Below are positions 52,067 to 61,507 of a stretch of 64,000 bases of DNA, piece after piece (position 1 is the first letter of the stretch; each line of letters begins with the position of its first letter). Below the pieces are notes generated by a model. It saw only the letters and a list, made by a program, of their open reading frames with translations, was not told the DNA's origin and made no database searches. Source of the DNA: Terrimonas_A sp036262095 (GTDB lineage: Bacteria > Bacteroidota > Bacteroidia > Chitinophagales > Chitinophagaceae). Both the position numbers and the translations under genes were made by a program. The stretch is from positions 1-64,000 of the forward strand of contig DATAJQ010000010.1 of the NCBI GenBank assembly GCA_036262095.1, in the 5' to 3' direction.

Positions 52067-54103
52067 TTACTCAACAATTGATTTATTATTTTTCACTCTC
52101 AACATCCTGGCATTAATAGCAACTATAATCGTACTTGCACTCATCAGCACTGCCCCCGCTGCAGGACTGAGCAATATGCCTGCTTTATACAACACACCTG
52201 CAGCCAGGGGAAGAGCTACTACGTTATAACCGGTTGCCCAGGCAAGATTCTGGATCATTTTCCGGTAGGTCGCTTTTCCGAATAAAACCAGGTTCACTAT
52301 ATCTTTTGGATTACTGTTTACCAACACGATTCCCGCTGTTTCCGCTGCAATATCGCTACCACTTCCCACTGCGATCCCGACATCTGCCTGAGCCAGTGCC
52401 GGAGCATCGTTAACACCATCACCTGTCATTGCTACAAACTCTCCTTTCTCCTGTAGCTCTTTGATCTTTTCAAGTTTCTGATGGGGTAACACTTCCGCGT
52501 AATAAGTATCAATTCCGAGTTTTTTGCTTACGCTTTCCGCTACTTTGAAATTGTCGCCAGTGAGAAGAACAGATTTTATGTTATTATCATGCAGTGTCCG
52601 GATTGCAGTTGCTGATTCGGGTCTGATCTCATCCGATAAAGCGATATAGCCAGCCAGTGTGTCATTTATCAAAACAAATACAACTGTTTCATCCCCTTCC
52701 GCTTTAAAATCCCCAGGAAGAGCAATTTTCTTTTCTTTCAGATAACCCGGGCTCACTACTTTGATCTGCTTGCCTTCCACTGTCGCTTCTACACCCTTGC
52801 CGGTGATAGCATTGAAATTTTGTTGTGAAGGAATAGAAACCGATAGGTCTTTTGCTTTTTGAATGATGCCTGTGGCAATCGGATGCTCCGAATTTTGCTC
52901 CAAAGCAGCAGCCAGGCGGATAAGCTCTTTCTCATCCGGTTCTTTTGCCATCACAACAACTTTGGACACTTCAAATTTTCCGACAGTCAGCGTACCTGTC
53001 TTATCAAAAACAAGTGTGGTCACTTTCCGGGAGTTTTCAAAATCCGTTCTGTTTTTGATCAGTAATCCGTTCTTCGCAGATAATGCTGTTGACTTGGCTA
53101 CAACCAACGGAACAGCCAGACCCAAAGCATGCGGGCAACAGATAACAATGACCGTAACCATGCGTTCAATTGAAAATGCTAATTCCTTTCCATTGAAATG
53201 CCAGTACAGGAAAGTAGCGACACCGGCTACAATTGCGATCAATGTAAGCCATTGTGCAGCTTTGTCAGCCAGTAATTGTGTTTTCGATTTTGACTGCTGA
53301 GCGTCCTGCACCAGTTTGATCACCTGCGACAGATAAGAATCTTTGGCTCCATGAGATACCTTAACCTTTAGAGATCCATTACCATTCAACGCACCGGCGA
53401 TTACCTTGTCTCCTTTGATCTTTTGCACAGGCTTTGATTCACCTGTCAGCATACTTTCATTCAGGTAGCTTTCGCCTTCGATGATCACGCCATCAGCCGC
53501 TACTTTTTCACCCGGCTTAATCAGGATCACATCATTTTCTTTTAATGATTCGGTCTTAACATCCATCAGGTGATCACCATGTACCAAATGCGCATCTGAT
53601 GGCATTAATTGCACCAGCAGTTCCAACTCCTTCGATGCCCCGGCCACGGATTTCATTTCAATCCAATGCCCCAACAGCATGATCAGGATCAGGGTTGCCA
53701 GTTCCCAGAAAAAATCCATTCCTTTTAAACCAAGAACCGTTGCCACGCTATATATATACGCAACCGTGATAGCAAAACCTATCAACGTCATCATACCGGG
53801 CTTCCAGGTCTTCATTTCGTTGAACCACCCCTTTAGAAAAGGCCATCCACCGTAAAAAAACACAATGGATGAAAGCATCAGCAACACATACTGCGATCCC
53901 GTGAAGCTGATATGAATTTTCAACCAGTGCTGTATCATTTCTGACAGCAGCATGATGGGAATTGTCAATATCAATACAACATAAAACCGCTTCCTGAAAT
54001 CACTGATCATCATTGCATGATGATCGTGTCCCTGATGGCCCATTGGTGGATTTTTTCCATCATGCTGGTGTTTTGCTTGCTGAGGCTGATGATGATGTTC
54101 CAT
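52067..54103 (-). CDS. copB: Copper/silver-exporting P1B-type ATPase (CopB-like)
   Basis: 678 residues. An N-terminal His/Gln-rich tail (MEHHHQPQQAKHQHDG, then GHQGHDHHAMM) replaces the CxxC domains of CopA. About eight membrane helices follow. The transport-site motif is CCPHALGLAVP, the CPH form of the P1B-3/CopB group (Cu2+/Ag+). The ATPase core has LTGES (actuator), DKTGTLT (phosphorylated Asp), SEHPIA (nucleotide domain) and MTGDGVNDAPALAQAD. It pumps metal from the cytoplasm. It is last in the nine-gene minus-strand copper operon, starting 18 bp after the adaptor gene. Confidence 0.95.
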   Translation of the reverse strand: MEHHHQPQQAKHQHDGKNPPMGHQGHDHHAMMISDFRKRFYVVLILTIPIMLLSEMIQHWLKIHISFTGSQYVLLMLSSIVFFYGGWPFLKGWFNEMKTWKPGMMTLIGFAITVAYIYSVATVLGLKGMDFFWELATLILIMLLGHWIEMKSVAGASKELELLVQLMPSDAHLVHGDHLMDVKTESLKENDVILIKPGEKVAADGVIIEGESYLNESMLTGESKPVQKIKGDKVIAGALNGNGSLKVKVSHGAKDSYLSQVIKLVQDAQQSKSKTQLLADKAAQWLTLIAIVAGVATFLYWHFNGKELAFSIERMVTVIVICCPHALGLAVPLVVAKSTALSAKNGLLIKNRTDFENSRKVTTLVFDKTGTLTVGKFEVSKVVVMAKEPDEKELIRLAAALEQNSEHPIATGIIQKAKDLSVSIPSQQNFNAITGKGVEATVEGKQIKVVSPGYLKEKKIALPGDFKAEGDETVVFVLINDTLAGYIALSDEIRPESATAIRTLHDNNIKSVLLTGDNFKVAESVSKKLGIDTYYAEVLPHQKLEKIKELQEKGEFVAMTGDGVNDAPALAQADVGIAVGSGSDIAAETAGIVLVNSNPKDIVNLVLFGKATYRKMIQNLAWATGYNVVALPLAAGVLYKAGILLSPAAGAVLMSASTIIVAINARMLRVKNNKSIVE

Positions 54104-54120
54104 GCATTTATTTTTAATGG

Positions 54121-55332
54121 TTATCCATGTGTATGACCTGCTATGGGATCCGCACCTTTTTTCAGTATATACTCGCTGTATAATAAATATGCTCCTGTAA
54201 CAACAACTTTCTCGCCTTCTTTTAGCCCTTCTGTTATTTCCACAACATCTGCATTTTCAAGACCTGTTTTCACCGGGCGGGGAATAAATTTCCCCCTTCC
54301 CTTTTCTACCCACACATGCATCCCTTTTCCATCTCTTATCACTGCCCCCGCCGGTACGGTAAGTGTACTGCCGGTGCTTTTGACAGGTACCAGGATATTC
54401 GCCTGGAGGCCCGGCTGCCATTGGTTATCCGGGTTGGGGATGGAACCTCTTACCTGCATTAACTGGCTTCCGCTTTGCAAGGACGGATTAATAAATTGAA
54501 TGGTCATATCCTGCGGCTCATTCTCCCAACCCGGAATGACCACTTTTACAACCTGTCCCTTTTTTATGTTGCCCGACTCATTAGGATAAACATCTGCTTC
54601 CACCCACAAACTATTATATCCTTCAATACGCATAAGTGTGCCACCTTCGCTTACATACTGCCCTTCGGTCACCTGTAACTCAGCTACAATACCACTTGCA
54701 GGTGCCGGATAGGTAACATAAGGGTCTGTCTTCTGCAATTGAATGAGCTGCTGTAACTGTGCTTCCGTTTGATCATATAATAACAATTTCTGCCGGGCTG
54801 ATTTTTCTATCTGTTGAAACCGCTTATCATTGGGAAACTGCTTTGCCTGTGCAACTGCCAATAGGTATTCCTGTTGAAGCGAGGCCAGTTGCTCAGAATA
54901 AATCTTATAAAGAGGTTGTCCTTTATTTACTTTCACACCGGTTTCCTTCACATACAAAACTTCTATACGGCCGGCAACACGGCTGGAAATAAAAGCTGTT
55001 TGTTCTGGATTTACTGCCAAACGTCCATTCAATACCGTATTATTGTTTAATGAGCCATTGCCAATTGCTACGGTTGTAATATTCGCAAGCGCTATCTGGC
55101 TTTCGCTTAATGATAAGCTGGCATCCGTATTGTTTTTATCGAAGAGAACCAGGTCCATCCCGCAAATAGGGCAGGTGCCAGGGCTTTCCTGTATGATCTG
55201 CGGGTGCATGGGGCAGGTATAGGTCTTTTTTGCTTCAGCGGACTGCTTTTTCGTTTCTTTACACGCCGCCAGTACCAGGCCAGGCATCAGTGCTGTCCAG
55301 GCTGCAACTTTCAGAAATTTTTTCCTTTCCAT
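54121..55332 (-). CDS. CusB-type RND periplasmic adaptor with N-terminal heavy-metal-binding domain
   Basis: 403 residues. The signal region MERKKFLKVAAWTALMPG ends in LVLAAC, so it is a likely lipoprotein. Residues ~37-65 form a small metal-binding domain (TYTCPMHPQIIQESPGTCP, ICGMDL) often found fused to copper systems. Then comes the adaptor: beta-barrel/lipoyl halves (VAGRIEVLYVKETGVKVNKGQPLY, PASGIVAELQVTEGQYVSEGGTLM) flanking a helical hairpin, and a C-terminal membrane-proximal domain. It links the RND pump to the TolC channel. It starts 1 bp after the stop of a second adaptor gene. Confidence 0.93.
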   Translation of the reverse strand: MERKKFLKVAAWTALMPGLVLAACKETKKQSAEAKKTYTCPMHPQIIQESPGTCPICGMDLVLFDKNNTDASLSLSESQIALANITTVAIGNGSLNNNTVLNGRLAVNPEQTAFISSRVAGRIEVLYVKETGVKVNKGQPLYKIYSEQLASLQQEYLLAVAQAKQFPNDKRFQQIEKSARQKLLLYDQTEAQLQQLIQLQKTDPYVTYPAPASGIVAELQVTEGQYVSEGGTLMRIEGYNSLWVEADVYPNESGNIKKGQVVKVVIPGWENEPQDMTIQFINPSLQSGSQLMQVRGSIPNPDNQWQPGLQANILVPVKSTGSTLTVPAGAVIRDGKGMHVWVEKGRGKFIPRPVKTGLENADVVEITEGLKEGEKVVVTGAYLLYSEYILKKGADPIAGHTHG

Positions 55333-55333
55333 A

Positions 55334-56560
55334 TTATTTTGATTGGCCGGTTGTTTTAATAAAGCTTTCGCTGTCTACCAGGTACCAGGCATTTTCTGCC
55401 ACTTTCCAGTCTCCGATTGCAGTAGTGATCATTATCATACCTTCTGCTTCTGCGCCTGTCTCAACTGGTATGGGCACAAAAACATCGTTTTGTTTTTTAA
55501 AAACAATAGCTGTGTTACCAGATTGCCAGACTGCTTTTTTAGGCAACCACCATCCCGATTTATATCCGACAGGAATATTGGCTGTAACGAGTTGTCCCGG
55601 CAATAGATCTTTGTAATTGATATAAACTCTAACCAGGGTGAAATTCTCTCCACTTCTTACTACAGGTTGTACCAGGCCGATCTTACCGGCATACTCTTTT
55701 TCTCCATCAATAACCGTATGAAAAGTCAATCCCTGTCCTTTTTCAATATGTGCCGCAGTCTCGGGTTTTAAAGCAAACTCTGCCACGAGCTTGTCTGAAC
55801 GGTAAACAGTAAATAGGGATTGGCCGGCATCGACGTATTGCCCTTCACGGATAAGAAGAGGAGTCGATGGTGCAGGAGATGCAGCACTACTTTGAGCAGC
55901 AGCGGTTGCCCCACCAGAGCCCATATTATCCATTTCACCGCCGCTCGCCTGCGATGCAGGGATAGCCGGGCTGGCAGGGCTTATAGCTACCTGTTTCTCC
56001 AGTATATAACCACTTGCTGTACTATAAACCGGCACCCGGTAAAGAGCTTTACCGGTTTTTAATACCTGGCTGATCTGCGCAGATTGCATTCCCAGCAATG
56101 ATAAACGCTGTTTTGCTCTTGACAACATATCATCATCATTACCGGTTTGTGCAATAAAAAGCAGTTCCCTTTGAGCCGCTACCAGATCAGGTGAGTAAAT
56201 CTCCATGATCAATTGTCCCTGCTTCACCGGCTGATAATTATATTTTATATACAATTTTTCTATCCGGCCACTGACCCTGCTCGACAAACTGGCTTGATCG
56301 CGGGTATCATAAGCAATCTGCCCTTTTACTACTGTTGAAAAAATCCGCCCGCCTGATTCAGGTGAAATAGCAGGAAGGGTTGAAATAACCTGCGCATTCA
56401 CCGGTTTTGACAGCGTTACAAGGCTGCTGTCGACCACTAGCTCCTTACCGGAAGCTTTATGCTCAGCATGTACCTCTTTTCCCGGTTTATCATTGCAGGA
56501 AATAAATATCAGGGTTAAGAATCCTGCAACAGTAATATTAACGATACAATTGTTTTTCAT
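55334..56560 (-). CDS. CusB-type RND periplasmic adaptor lipoprotein
   Basis: 408 residues; signal with lipobox LIFISC (Cys ~22). Adaptor architecture is visible: SSRVSGRIEKLYIKYNYQPVK, then a helical hairpin (YSPDLVAAQRELLFIAQ, AKQRLSLLGMQSAQ), VYSTASGYILEKQVA, REGQYVDAGQSLFTVYR and a C-terminal domain. A low-complexity Ala/Ser/Pro/Met insert (about 200-235: ISPASPAIPASQASGGEMDN) interrupts the second lipoyl half, with Met residues that might bind Cu(I) (inference). Two different adaptors in one operon suggest a hetero-hexameric or two-function assembly. The start overlaps the end of the TolC-like gene by 23 bp. Confidence 0.92.
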   Translation of the reverse strand: MKNNCIVNITVAGFLTLIFISCNDKPGKEVHAEHKASGKELVVDSSLVTLSKPVNAQVISTLPAISPESGGRIFSTVVKGQIAYDTRDQASLSSRVSGRIEKLYIKYNYQPVKQGQLIMEIYSPDLVAAQRELLFIAQTGNDDDMLSRAKQRLSLLGMQSAQISQVLKTGKALYRVPVYSTASGYILEKQVAISPASPAIPASQASGGEMDNMGSGGATAAAQSSAASPAPSTPLLIREGQYVDAGQSLFTVYRSDKLVAEFALKPETAAHIEKGQGLTFHTVIDGEKEYAGKIGLVQPVVRSGENFTLVRVYINYKDLLPGQLVTANIPVGYKSGWWLPKKAVWQSGNTAIVFKKQNDVFVPIPVETGAEAEGMIMITTAIGDWKVAENAWYLVDSESFIKTTGQSK

Positions 56561-57791
56561 AATCCACTATCATTTCGTACAATTTTAATTTTTCATCCAG
56601 CACATTCATCTGCATCATCGTAAGTGCTTCCCAGGCATCAATTACCTGTGTCAATTGCATTTTATTTTCCTGGTAAGAAATAAAATTGGCATCCAATGCT
56701 TTTTGCAAAGCAGGTACAATTTTTTCCTCCATGCTTTGAATCCTTTTCTGCATTGTCCGTATCTCATATTCCATTCCATAAAGCATGCCCTGTGTTTCCT
56801 GGAGCATGGCCGATTTCTCCTTTTCCATTCCCTGGATACTGAACTGCATAGCCCTGATCTCAGATTTATACATTTTAGATGACCAGGGCACGATTGGAAT
56901 ACTGATCATCCCCATAATGCTGTAAGCATTTGGCATGGAAGATCCCAAAGGAAACATCTGATCAAACCGGATCCGGAACTCAGGTTTCTTTTGCATCTTC
57001 ATGCTTTCGATATTAAGCTGCATCACCCCGATGTTTTCATTCATCTTTAACACATCTTTCCGGATAAGGGAAAGCGAAGCCGTATCATAATTGTTAGCAC
57101 GTGCAAATACCGGCGAATGAGCAGTATCTATCTCAAAGAGCTCATTACCCTTTATGTTCATCAGGCTATTCAACCAGGCTCTTGCCTTGCCAATCGTTCC
57201 CTCCTGCATCCGGATCATATTCCTGTTCTCTTCGATCCGTGCTTCCGCCTTAAATGAACTTCCGAGCTGAGACTGGTTATAGGGATACCTTACGTCCTCT
57301 ATCTTCTTCATCGTTATCATTATCTTCTCATTCTCCTGCAACACATTTATCCGTTGCATGGCGATAAGCCAGTTGAAGTATAAACGCTTAGCCTGTGCTT
57401 TAAAATCGTTCAGCGTGATATCCCTGGTAGCTCTTTCAAGATTTCCCTGCGATTCAATATATCGTTTACGGGCATTAAGCTTTGCCCTGTTAGGGATATC
57501 CTGTTCAATTTGCAGCATGATATTTCCTTTATCACGCGGGTCCATGATCATCTGACCGGGATAGGGTGTCATAAAAGTACCTATCCCAACCATTGGTGCC
57601 ATCCAGGCTGTAGACGCATCAGCACTGTATTTATAACTTTCTGCTTTGAGATTATACGATTGAAGCAATATGTTATTCCTGTCAATCCGTTGCAGAATGG
57701 TATCTAATGGCAGAACGGGTGTTTGTTGCGCCACTACACCAGCAGGCAGGCAAACCAGTAAAGCTATACTATATTTAATGAGCTGTTTCAT
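56538..57791 (-). CDS. TolC-family outer membrane efflux channel
   Basis: 417 residues from ATG 57791 (MKQLIKYS), chosen because a signal peptide ending in GVVAQ then starts properly; an upstream in-frame start at 57824 would add 11 residues. Long amphipathic helices rich in Met, Gln and Glu (MQKKPEFRIRFDQMFPLGSS, MEKEKSAMLQETQGMLYGME, MQKRIQSMEEKIVPALQKAL) match the TolC/CusC tunnel. The many Met residues fit a copper exporter, though this is inference. It overlaps the end of the cusA C-terminal half by 17 bp and the following adaptor gene by 23 bp, indicating tight coupling. Confidence 0.9.
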   Translation of the reverse strand: MKQLIKYSIALLVCLPAGVVAQQTPVLPLDTILQRIDRNNILLQSYNLKAESYKYSADASTAWMAPMVGIGTFMTPYPGQMIMDPRDKGNIMLQIEQDIPNRAKLNARKRYIESQGNLERATRDITLNDFKAQAKRLYFNWLIAMQRINVLQENEKIMITMKKIEDVRYPYNQSQLGSSFKAEARIEENRNMIRMQEGTIGKARAWLNSLMNIKGNELFEIDTAHSPVFARANNYDTASLSLIRKDVLKMNENIGVMQLNIESMKMQKKPEFRIRFDQMFPLGSSMPNAYSIMGMISIPIVPWSSKMYKSEIRAMQFSIQGMEKEKSAMLQETQGMLYGMEYEIRTMQKRIQSMEEKIVPALQKALDANFISYQENKMQLTQVIDAWEALTMMQMNVLDEKLKLYEMIVDYEKQLYR

Positions 57792-59709
57792 GTATTTCCA
57801 GTTTTCCGTATTTGCGCAATTCATACTCTTTGGTCATTAAGAAAATAAGTGGTGTCACCAGCAGGATATGTGTTGAAGAAGTAAGTACTCCTCCGATCAT
57901 CGGCAACACGATTGGTTTCATCACATCAGTACCTACCCCGCTGGCCCAAAGCACCGGCACTAAACCAAACAGTGATACACAAACCGTCATCAGTTTGGGA
58001 CGCAGCCGCCTGGCTGCCCCCATGATCACATATTGCCGCAGATCTTCTTTAGTGATCGTTTCCCCTGAATTGCCTTTTAATTTTACAAGTTGCTGCATTG
58101 CATCATTCAGATAGATCACCATCACAATACCTGTTTCCACAGCAATGCCAAACAGAGCGATAAATCCTACAGCTACCGCAACAGATAAATTCACTCCCCA
58201 GAACCAGATCATATAGGCTCCGCCGATGAGTGCAAATGGAACCGTAATAAGACTGAAGAATGCTTCGCGGATGGAATGAAAAGCAAAGTAAAGGGAGAAA
58301 AAGATAATGACCAGTACAACCGGCGCGATCCATAAAAGCGTTTGCTGGCCACGGATAAGGTTTTCATACTGCCCACTCCATTCCACATAATATCCCTGTG
58401 GCAAAACGCCTTTTGCTTCATTCATTTTTTGTATCGCCTCTTTAACCGTACTACCCAGATCCCTGTCTCTTACATTGAACAAAACAGCTCCTCTTAACAT
58501 TGCATTCTCGGAAGTGATCATAGGAGGCCCGTCCTGGAAAGAAATATCTGCTACTGCTGATAAAGGCAGTTCTCCAAAAGCAGGAGACATAAGCGGGATG
58601 CGTTTGATCCGTTCCACACTGTTCCGGTAATCCTGTGCCAGCCTTACATTGATAGAGAAGCGTTGGCGGCCCTCCACTGTATTACCGATAGATGCCCCGC
58701 CTATAGCCGATTCGATCGTCTGGTTCACATCATCTATACTTAATCCATACCGGCTTAGGTCTTCCCTTCTTGGATCAATGCTCAGGTATTTTCCGCCAGT
58801 GATCGGCTCAACATACAGGTCCTTGATCCCTGGTGTTCCTTCCAGTACCTTTCTGACCTGATCGGAAACAACAGCGAGCGTGTCAAGATTCTGTCCATAT
58901 ACTTTTACACCAACATCAGTGCGGATACCGGTCGACAGCATGTTGATGCGGTTGATAATAGGCTGTGTCCAGCCATTCACGACACCGGGTATCTGTAATT
59001 TTGCATCCAGCTCATCAATTATCTCCTTTTTGGTAATACCCTTTCGCCATTCGGACCTTGGCTTCAACATGATGATCGTTTCAATCATGCTGATCGGTGA
59101 ATTATCCGTTGCAGTGCTGGCCCGGCCAGCTTTTCCCAATACTTTGTCAACCTCCGGCACCGATTTAATGATCTTATCCTGTACCTGCAATATCCGCTTG
59201 GCTTCTCCATTGGAAACATCCGGGAGAGTAACGGGCATAAACAAAATGCTTTGTTCATCAAGCGGCGGCATAAACTCCGTTCCGAGGCTTTTCAATAAAG
59301 GAATGGTAGCCACCAAAGCCAGGATATTTATCGCTAATACAGTCTTTCGCCACTTTAATACCACTTTGATCACCGGTGTATATATTTTCTCCAGTACCCT
59401 GTTCACCGGATTCGCATTGTCGGGCCTGAATTTTCCTTTCATAAAAAAGGAAATAAGCACGGGTGCCAGTGTGATCACCAACAGTGCATCCACGATCATG
59501 ATAAATGTTTTCGTATAAGCCAATGGATGGAACAGCTTTCCTTCCTGGCCGGTGAGCATAAACACCGGCAGAAAAGAAGTGATAATGATCACAGTGGCAA
59601 AAAACACTCCCCGGGAAACCTGCTTGCTCGAACCCTCAATCACTGTCAACCGCTCTTCCTCGGAGATCCAGGGTGCTGGTTTTTGAAATATCTTTTTAAT
59701 CCGCTTCAT
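57775..59709 (-). CDS. cusA: CusA/CzcA-type heavy-metal RND pump, C-terminal portion (split gene)
   Basis: 644 residues from ATG 59709, which begins one base after the TAG stop of the N-terminal half. It resumes in the cytoplasmic loop (KIFQKPAPWISEEERL, VIEGSSKQVSRGVFFATVII) and runs through membrane helices 5-12 with the second periplasmic domain (LGTEFMPPLDEQSILFMPVT, VYGQNLDTL, GRQRFSINVRLAQDYRNS, LRPKLMTVCVSLFGLVP). The upstream part of the same frame (59781-59710) is out-of-frame N-half sequence. Together the two ORFs cover a full ~1050-residue HME-RND transporter. Whether two chains assemble or a +1 frameshift joins them is open. Confidence 0.9.
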   Translation of the reverse strand: MKRIKKIFQKPAPWISEEERLTVIEGSSKQVSRGVFFATVIIITSFLPVFMLTGQEGKLFHPLAYTKTFIMIVDALLVITLAPVLISFFMKGKFRPDNANPVNRVLEKIYTPVIKVVLKWRKTVLAINILALVATIPLLKSLGTEFMPPLDEQSILFMPVTLPDVSNGEAKRILQVQDKIIKSVPEVDKVLGKAGRASTATDNSPISMIETIIMLKPRSEWRKGITKKEIIDELDAKLQIPGVVNGWTQPIINRINMLSTGIRTDVGVKVYGQNLDTLAVVSDQVRKVLEGTPGIKDLYVEPITGGKYLSIDPRREDLSRYGLSIDDVNQTIESAIGGASIGNTVEGRQRFSINVRLAQDYRNSVERIKRIPLMSPAFGELPLSAVADISFQDGPPMITSENAMLRGAVLFNVRDRDLGSTVKEAIQKMNEAKGVLPQGYYVEWSGQYENLIRGQQTLLWIAPVVLVIIFFSLYFAFHSIREAFFSLITVPFALIGGAYMIWFWGVNLSVAVAVGFIALFGIAVETGIVMVIYLNDAMQQLVKLKGNSGETITKEDLRQYVIMGAARRLRPKLMTVCVSLFGLVPVLWASGVGTDVMKPIVLPMIGGVLTSSTHILLVTPLIFLMTKEYELRKYGKLEIHETAH

Positions 59710-59710
59710 A

Positions 59711-61003
59711 CTACACTTCTTGTTTGTTTTGTTTTTGCCATATTTCATACCGTTCAGACAGATGCTTATAGGCGTTCTCACTCATGATGATACCATTGTC
59801 AACGATAACTCCTATTGCCAGTGCAATACCTGTAAGCGACATAATATTGGATGATATACCGAATGCATTCAGCAGAATAAAGCTGGCGGCAAGGGTAATG
59901 GGGATCTGAATAATAATGCTTAAAGCGCTTCGCCAGTGAAAAAGGAAGATGATCACAACAACCGACACAACGATCATTTCTTCAATAAGCGTGGCCTTAA
60001 TGGAACTGACTGACTCTTTTATCAATTCACCACGGTCATACACGATATCGAATTTTACTTTTTCAGGAAGCCCTTTGGTAACTTCTTTCATTTTATCCTT
60101 CACCTTATCAATAACCGTCGCGGCATTTTCCCCATAACGCATTACTACAATTCCACCTACGCGTTCTCCCTCTCCGTCCTGGTCAAAAATCCCCAAACGG
60201 GCTTCACCGGTCATTTGCACGGTGGCAACATCAGCAACCCGGATGGGGATACTGTTCTGGTTTTTGACAGGAATATTTTCAATCTCTTCTATTGATTTCA
60301 GGTAACCGGAAGTTTTAATGATATAGCCTATATCGCTTAACTCAAATTTTCTTCCACCAGATTCGTTATTGTTGCTGCGAACAGCATTGATGACATCTGA
60401 AACAGAGAGCCGGTAATACAATAGCTTATTGGGGTTGACTGTTATCTGGTATTGCTTCTGAAAACCACCGAACGAAGCGATCTCACTCACTCCTTCCACA
60501 TTTTGCAGAGCAAATTTTATATACCAGTCCTGCAATGCCCTTTGCTCGCCTAGATCCATTGCAGGCGCATCAAGCGTGTACCACAGGATATGCCCCACAC
60601 CGGTTCCATCAGGCCCCAACTGTGGAGCAACGCCTGTTGGCAGAGAACCGGACACGGTGCTCAATCTTTCCAGTACCCGCTCCCTTGCCCAATAAATATC
60701 CACTGCATCATCGAAAATGACATAAATGAAACTCATTCCGAACATGGATGTGCCACGTACATATTTTATCCGGGGTAATCCCTGCAGGTTGGTCACTAAT
60801 GGATAGGTGATCTGATCTTCGATCAATTGAGGCCCTCTTCCCATCCACTCGGTAAATACGATCACCTGGTTTTCCGACAGGTCAGGGATTGCATCGATCG
60901 GGTTTTTCTTTACTGAAAAAATCCCCCATACAAACAAACCAGCAGACAACACCAGTACGATGAACCGGTTGCGGAGCGACCATTCTATAATTCTATGGAC
61001 CAT
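59711..61003 (-). CDS. cusA: CusA/CzcA-type heavy-metal RND pump, N-terminal portion (split gene)
   Basis: 430 residues: helix 1 (FIVLVLSAGLFVWGIFSVKK), the first periplasmic domain (DAIPDLSENQVIVFTEWMGR, GTSMFGMSFIYVIFDD, ARERVLERLSTVSGSLPTGV) and helices 2-4 ending at GIALAIGVIVDNGIIMSENA. The chain then runs into the cytoplasmic loop (ERYEIWQKQNKQEV) and stops at TAG 59713-59711. RND pumps of this type are proton-driven trimers exporting Cu/Ag/Zn from the periplasm. The break falls in the loop between helices 4 and 5, the least damaging site. It is 21 bp downstream of the haem-binding-domain gene. Confidence 0.92.
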   Translation of the reverse strand: MVHRIIEWSLRNRFIVLVLSAGLFVWGIFSVKKNPIDAIPDLSENQVIVFTEWMGRGPQLIEDQITYPLVTNLQGLPRIKYVRGTSMFGMSFIYVIFDDAVDIYWARERVLERLSTVSGSLPTGVAPQLGPDGTGVGHILWYTLDAPAMDLGEQRALQDWYIKFALQNVEGVSEIASFGGFQKQYQITVNPNKLLYYRLSVSDVINAVRSNNNESGGRKFELSDIGYIIKTSGYLKSIEEIENIPVKNQNSIPIRVADVATVQMTGEARLGIFDQDGEGERVGGIVVMRYGENAATVIDKVKDKMKEVTKGLPEKVKFDIVYDRGELIKESVSSIKATLIEEMIVVSVVVIIFLFHWRSALSIIIQIPITLAASFILLNAFGISSNIMSLTGIALAIGVIVDNGIIMSENAYKHLSERYEIWQKQNKQEV

Positions 61004-61024
61004 AAACTGATTTTAAAAAACTGT

Positions 61025-61498
61025 TTATTCTATTTCTGCTTCCATTAAATGACGCGTATCATTTACCCATTTCAACACAGTGGCTTTTTCTGCATCCGTG
61101 AGTTTCGCTCCTGCATGCAAAAGGCGATAGGATTTCAAGGGCATGGTCCCTTCTTCAAGCGTTTCTCGGATCGAACGGAGTTTGTTGAATTGCCTTTTCT
61201 TTGAATAAGCCCCATACTCGCTGAAATTCAGCTCCTTTTTACCATCTTTTACATGCCCGTCAATCCATAATCTGAAAGGTTGCACACGGGCATACCAGGG
61301 ATAACTGGTGCTATTGCTGTGGCAATCATAACAGGCTTTTTTCAATACCGATTGAACCGTTGAAGGAACAGGGTACTGAATTGTTATATCCATTTCAGAA
61401 ACCTTTTCCGATTTATTCACGCTTGCAGGAATAAATTGCAGCAACACCAGGGTGATCAATAAACCCAATGCTATTTTCTTAATGATACGCATGTTCAT
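61025..61498 (-). CDS. Haem-binding-domain (c-type cytochrome-like) envelope protein
   Basis: 157 residues. One N-terminal membrane anchor/signal (about 6-24) is followed by a periplasmic domain with a single CxxCH haem site (ACYDCHSNSTSYPWYA, Cys 56, Cys 59, His 60) and the conserved GTMPLKSYRLLHAGAKLTDAE segment containing a probable Met ligand. This is the Haem_bd type frequent in Bacteroidota envelope operons. Its presence in a copper-export operon suggests redox handling of copper in the periplasm (inference). It lies 9 bp after the DUF3347 gene. Confidence 0.9.
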   Translation of the reverse strand: MNMRIIKKIALGLLITLVLLQFIPASVNKSEKVSEMDITIQYPVPSTVQSVLKKACYDCHSNSTSYPWYARVQPFRLWIDGHVKDGKKELNFSEYGAYSKKRQFNKLRSIRETLEEGTMPLKSYRLLHAGAKLTDAEKATVLKWVNDTRHLMEAEIE

Positions 61499-61507
61499 CC
61501 GGGAAGT

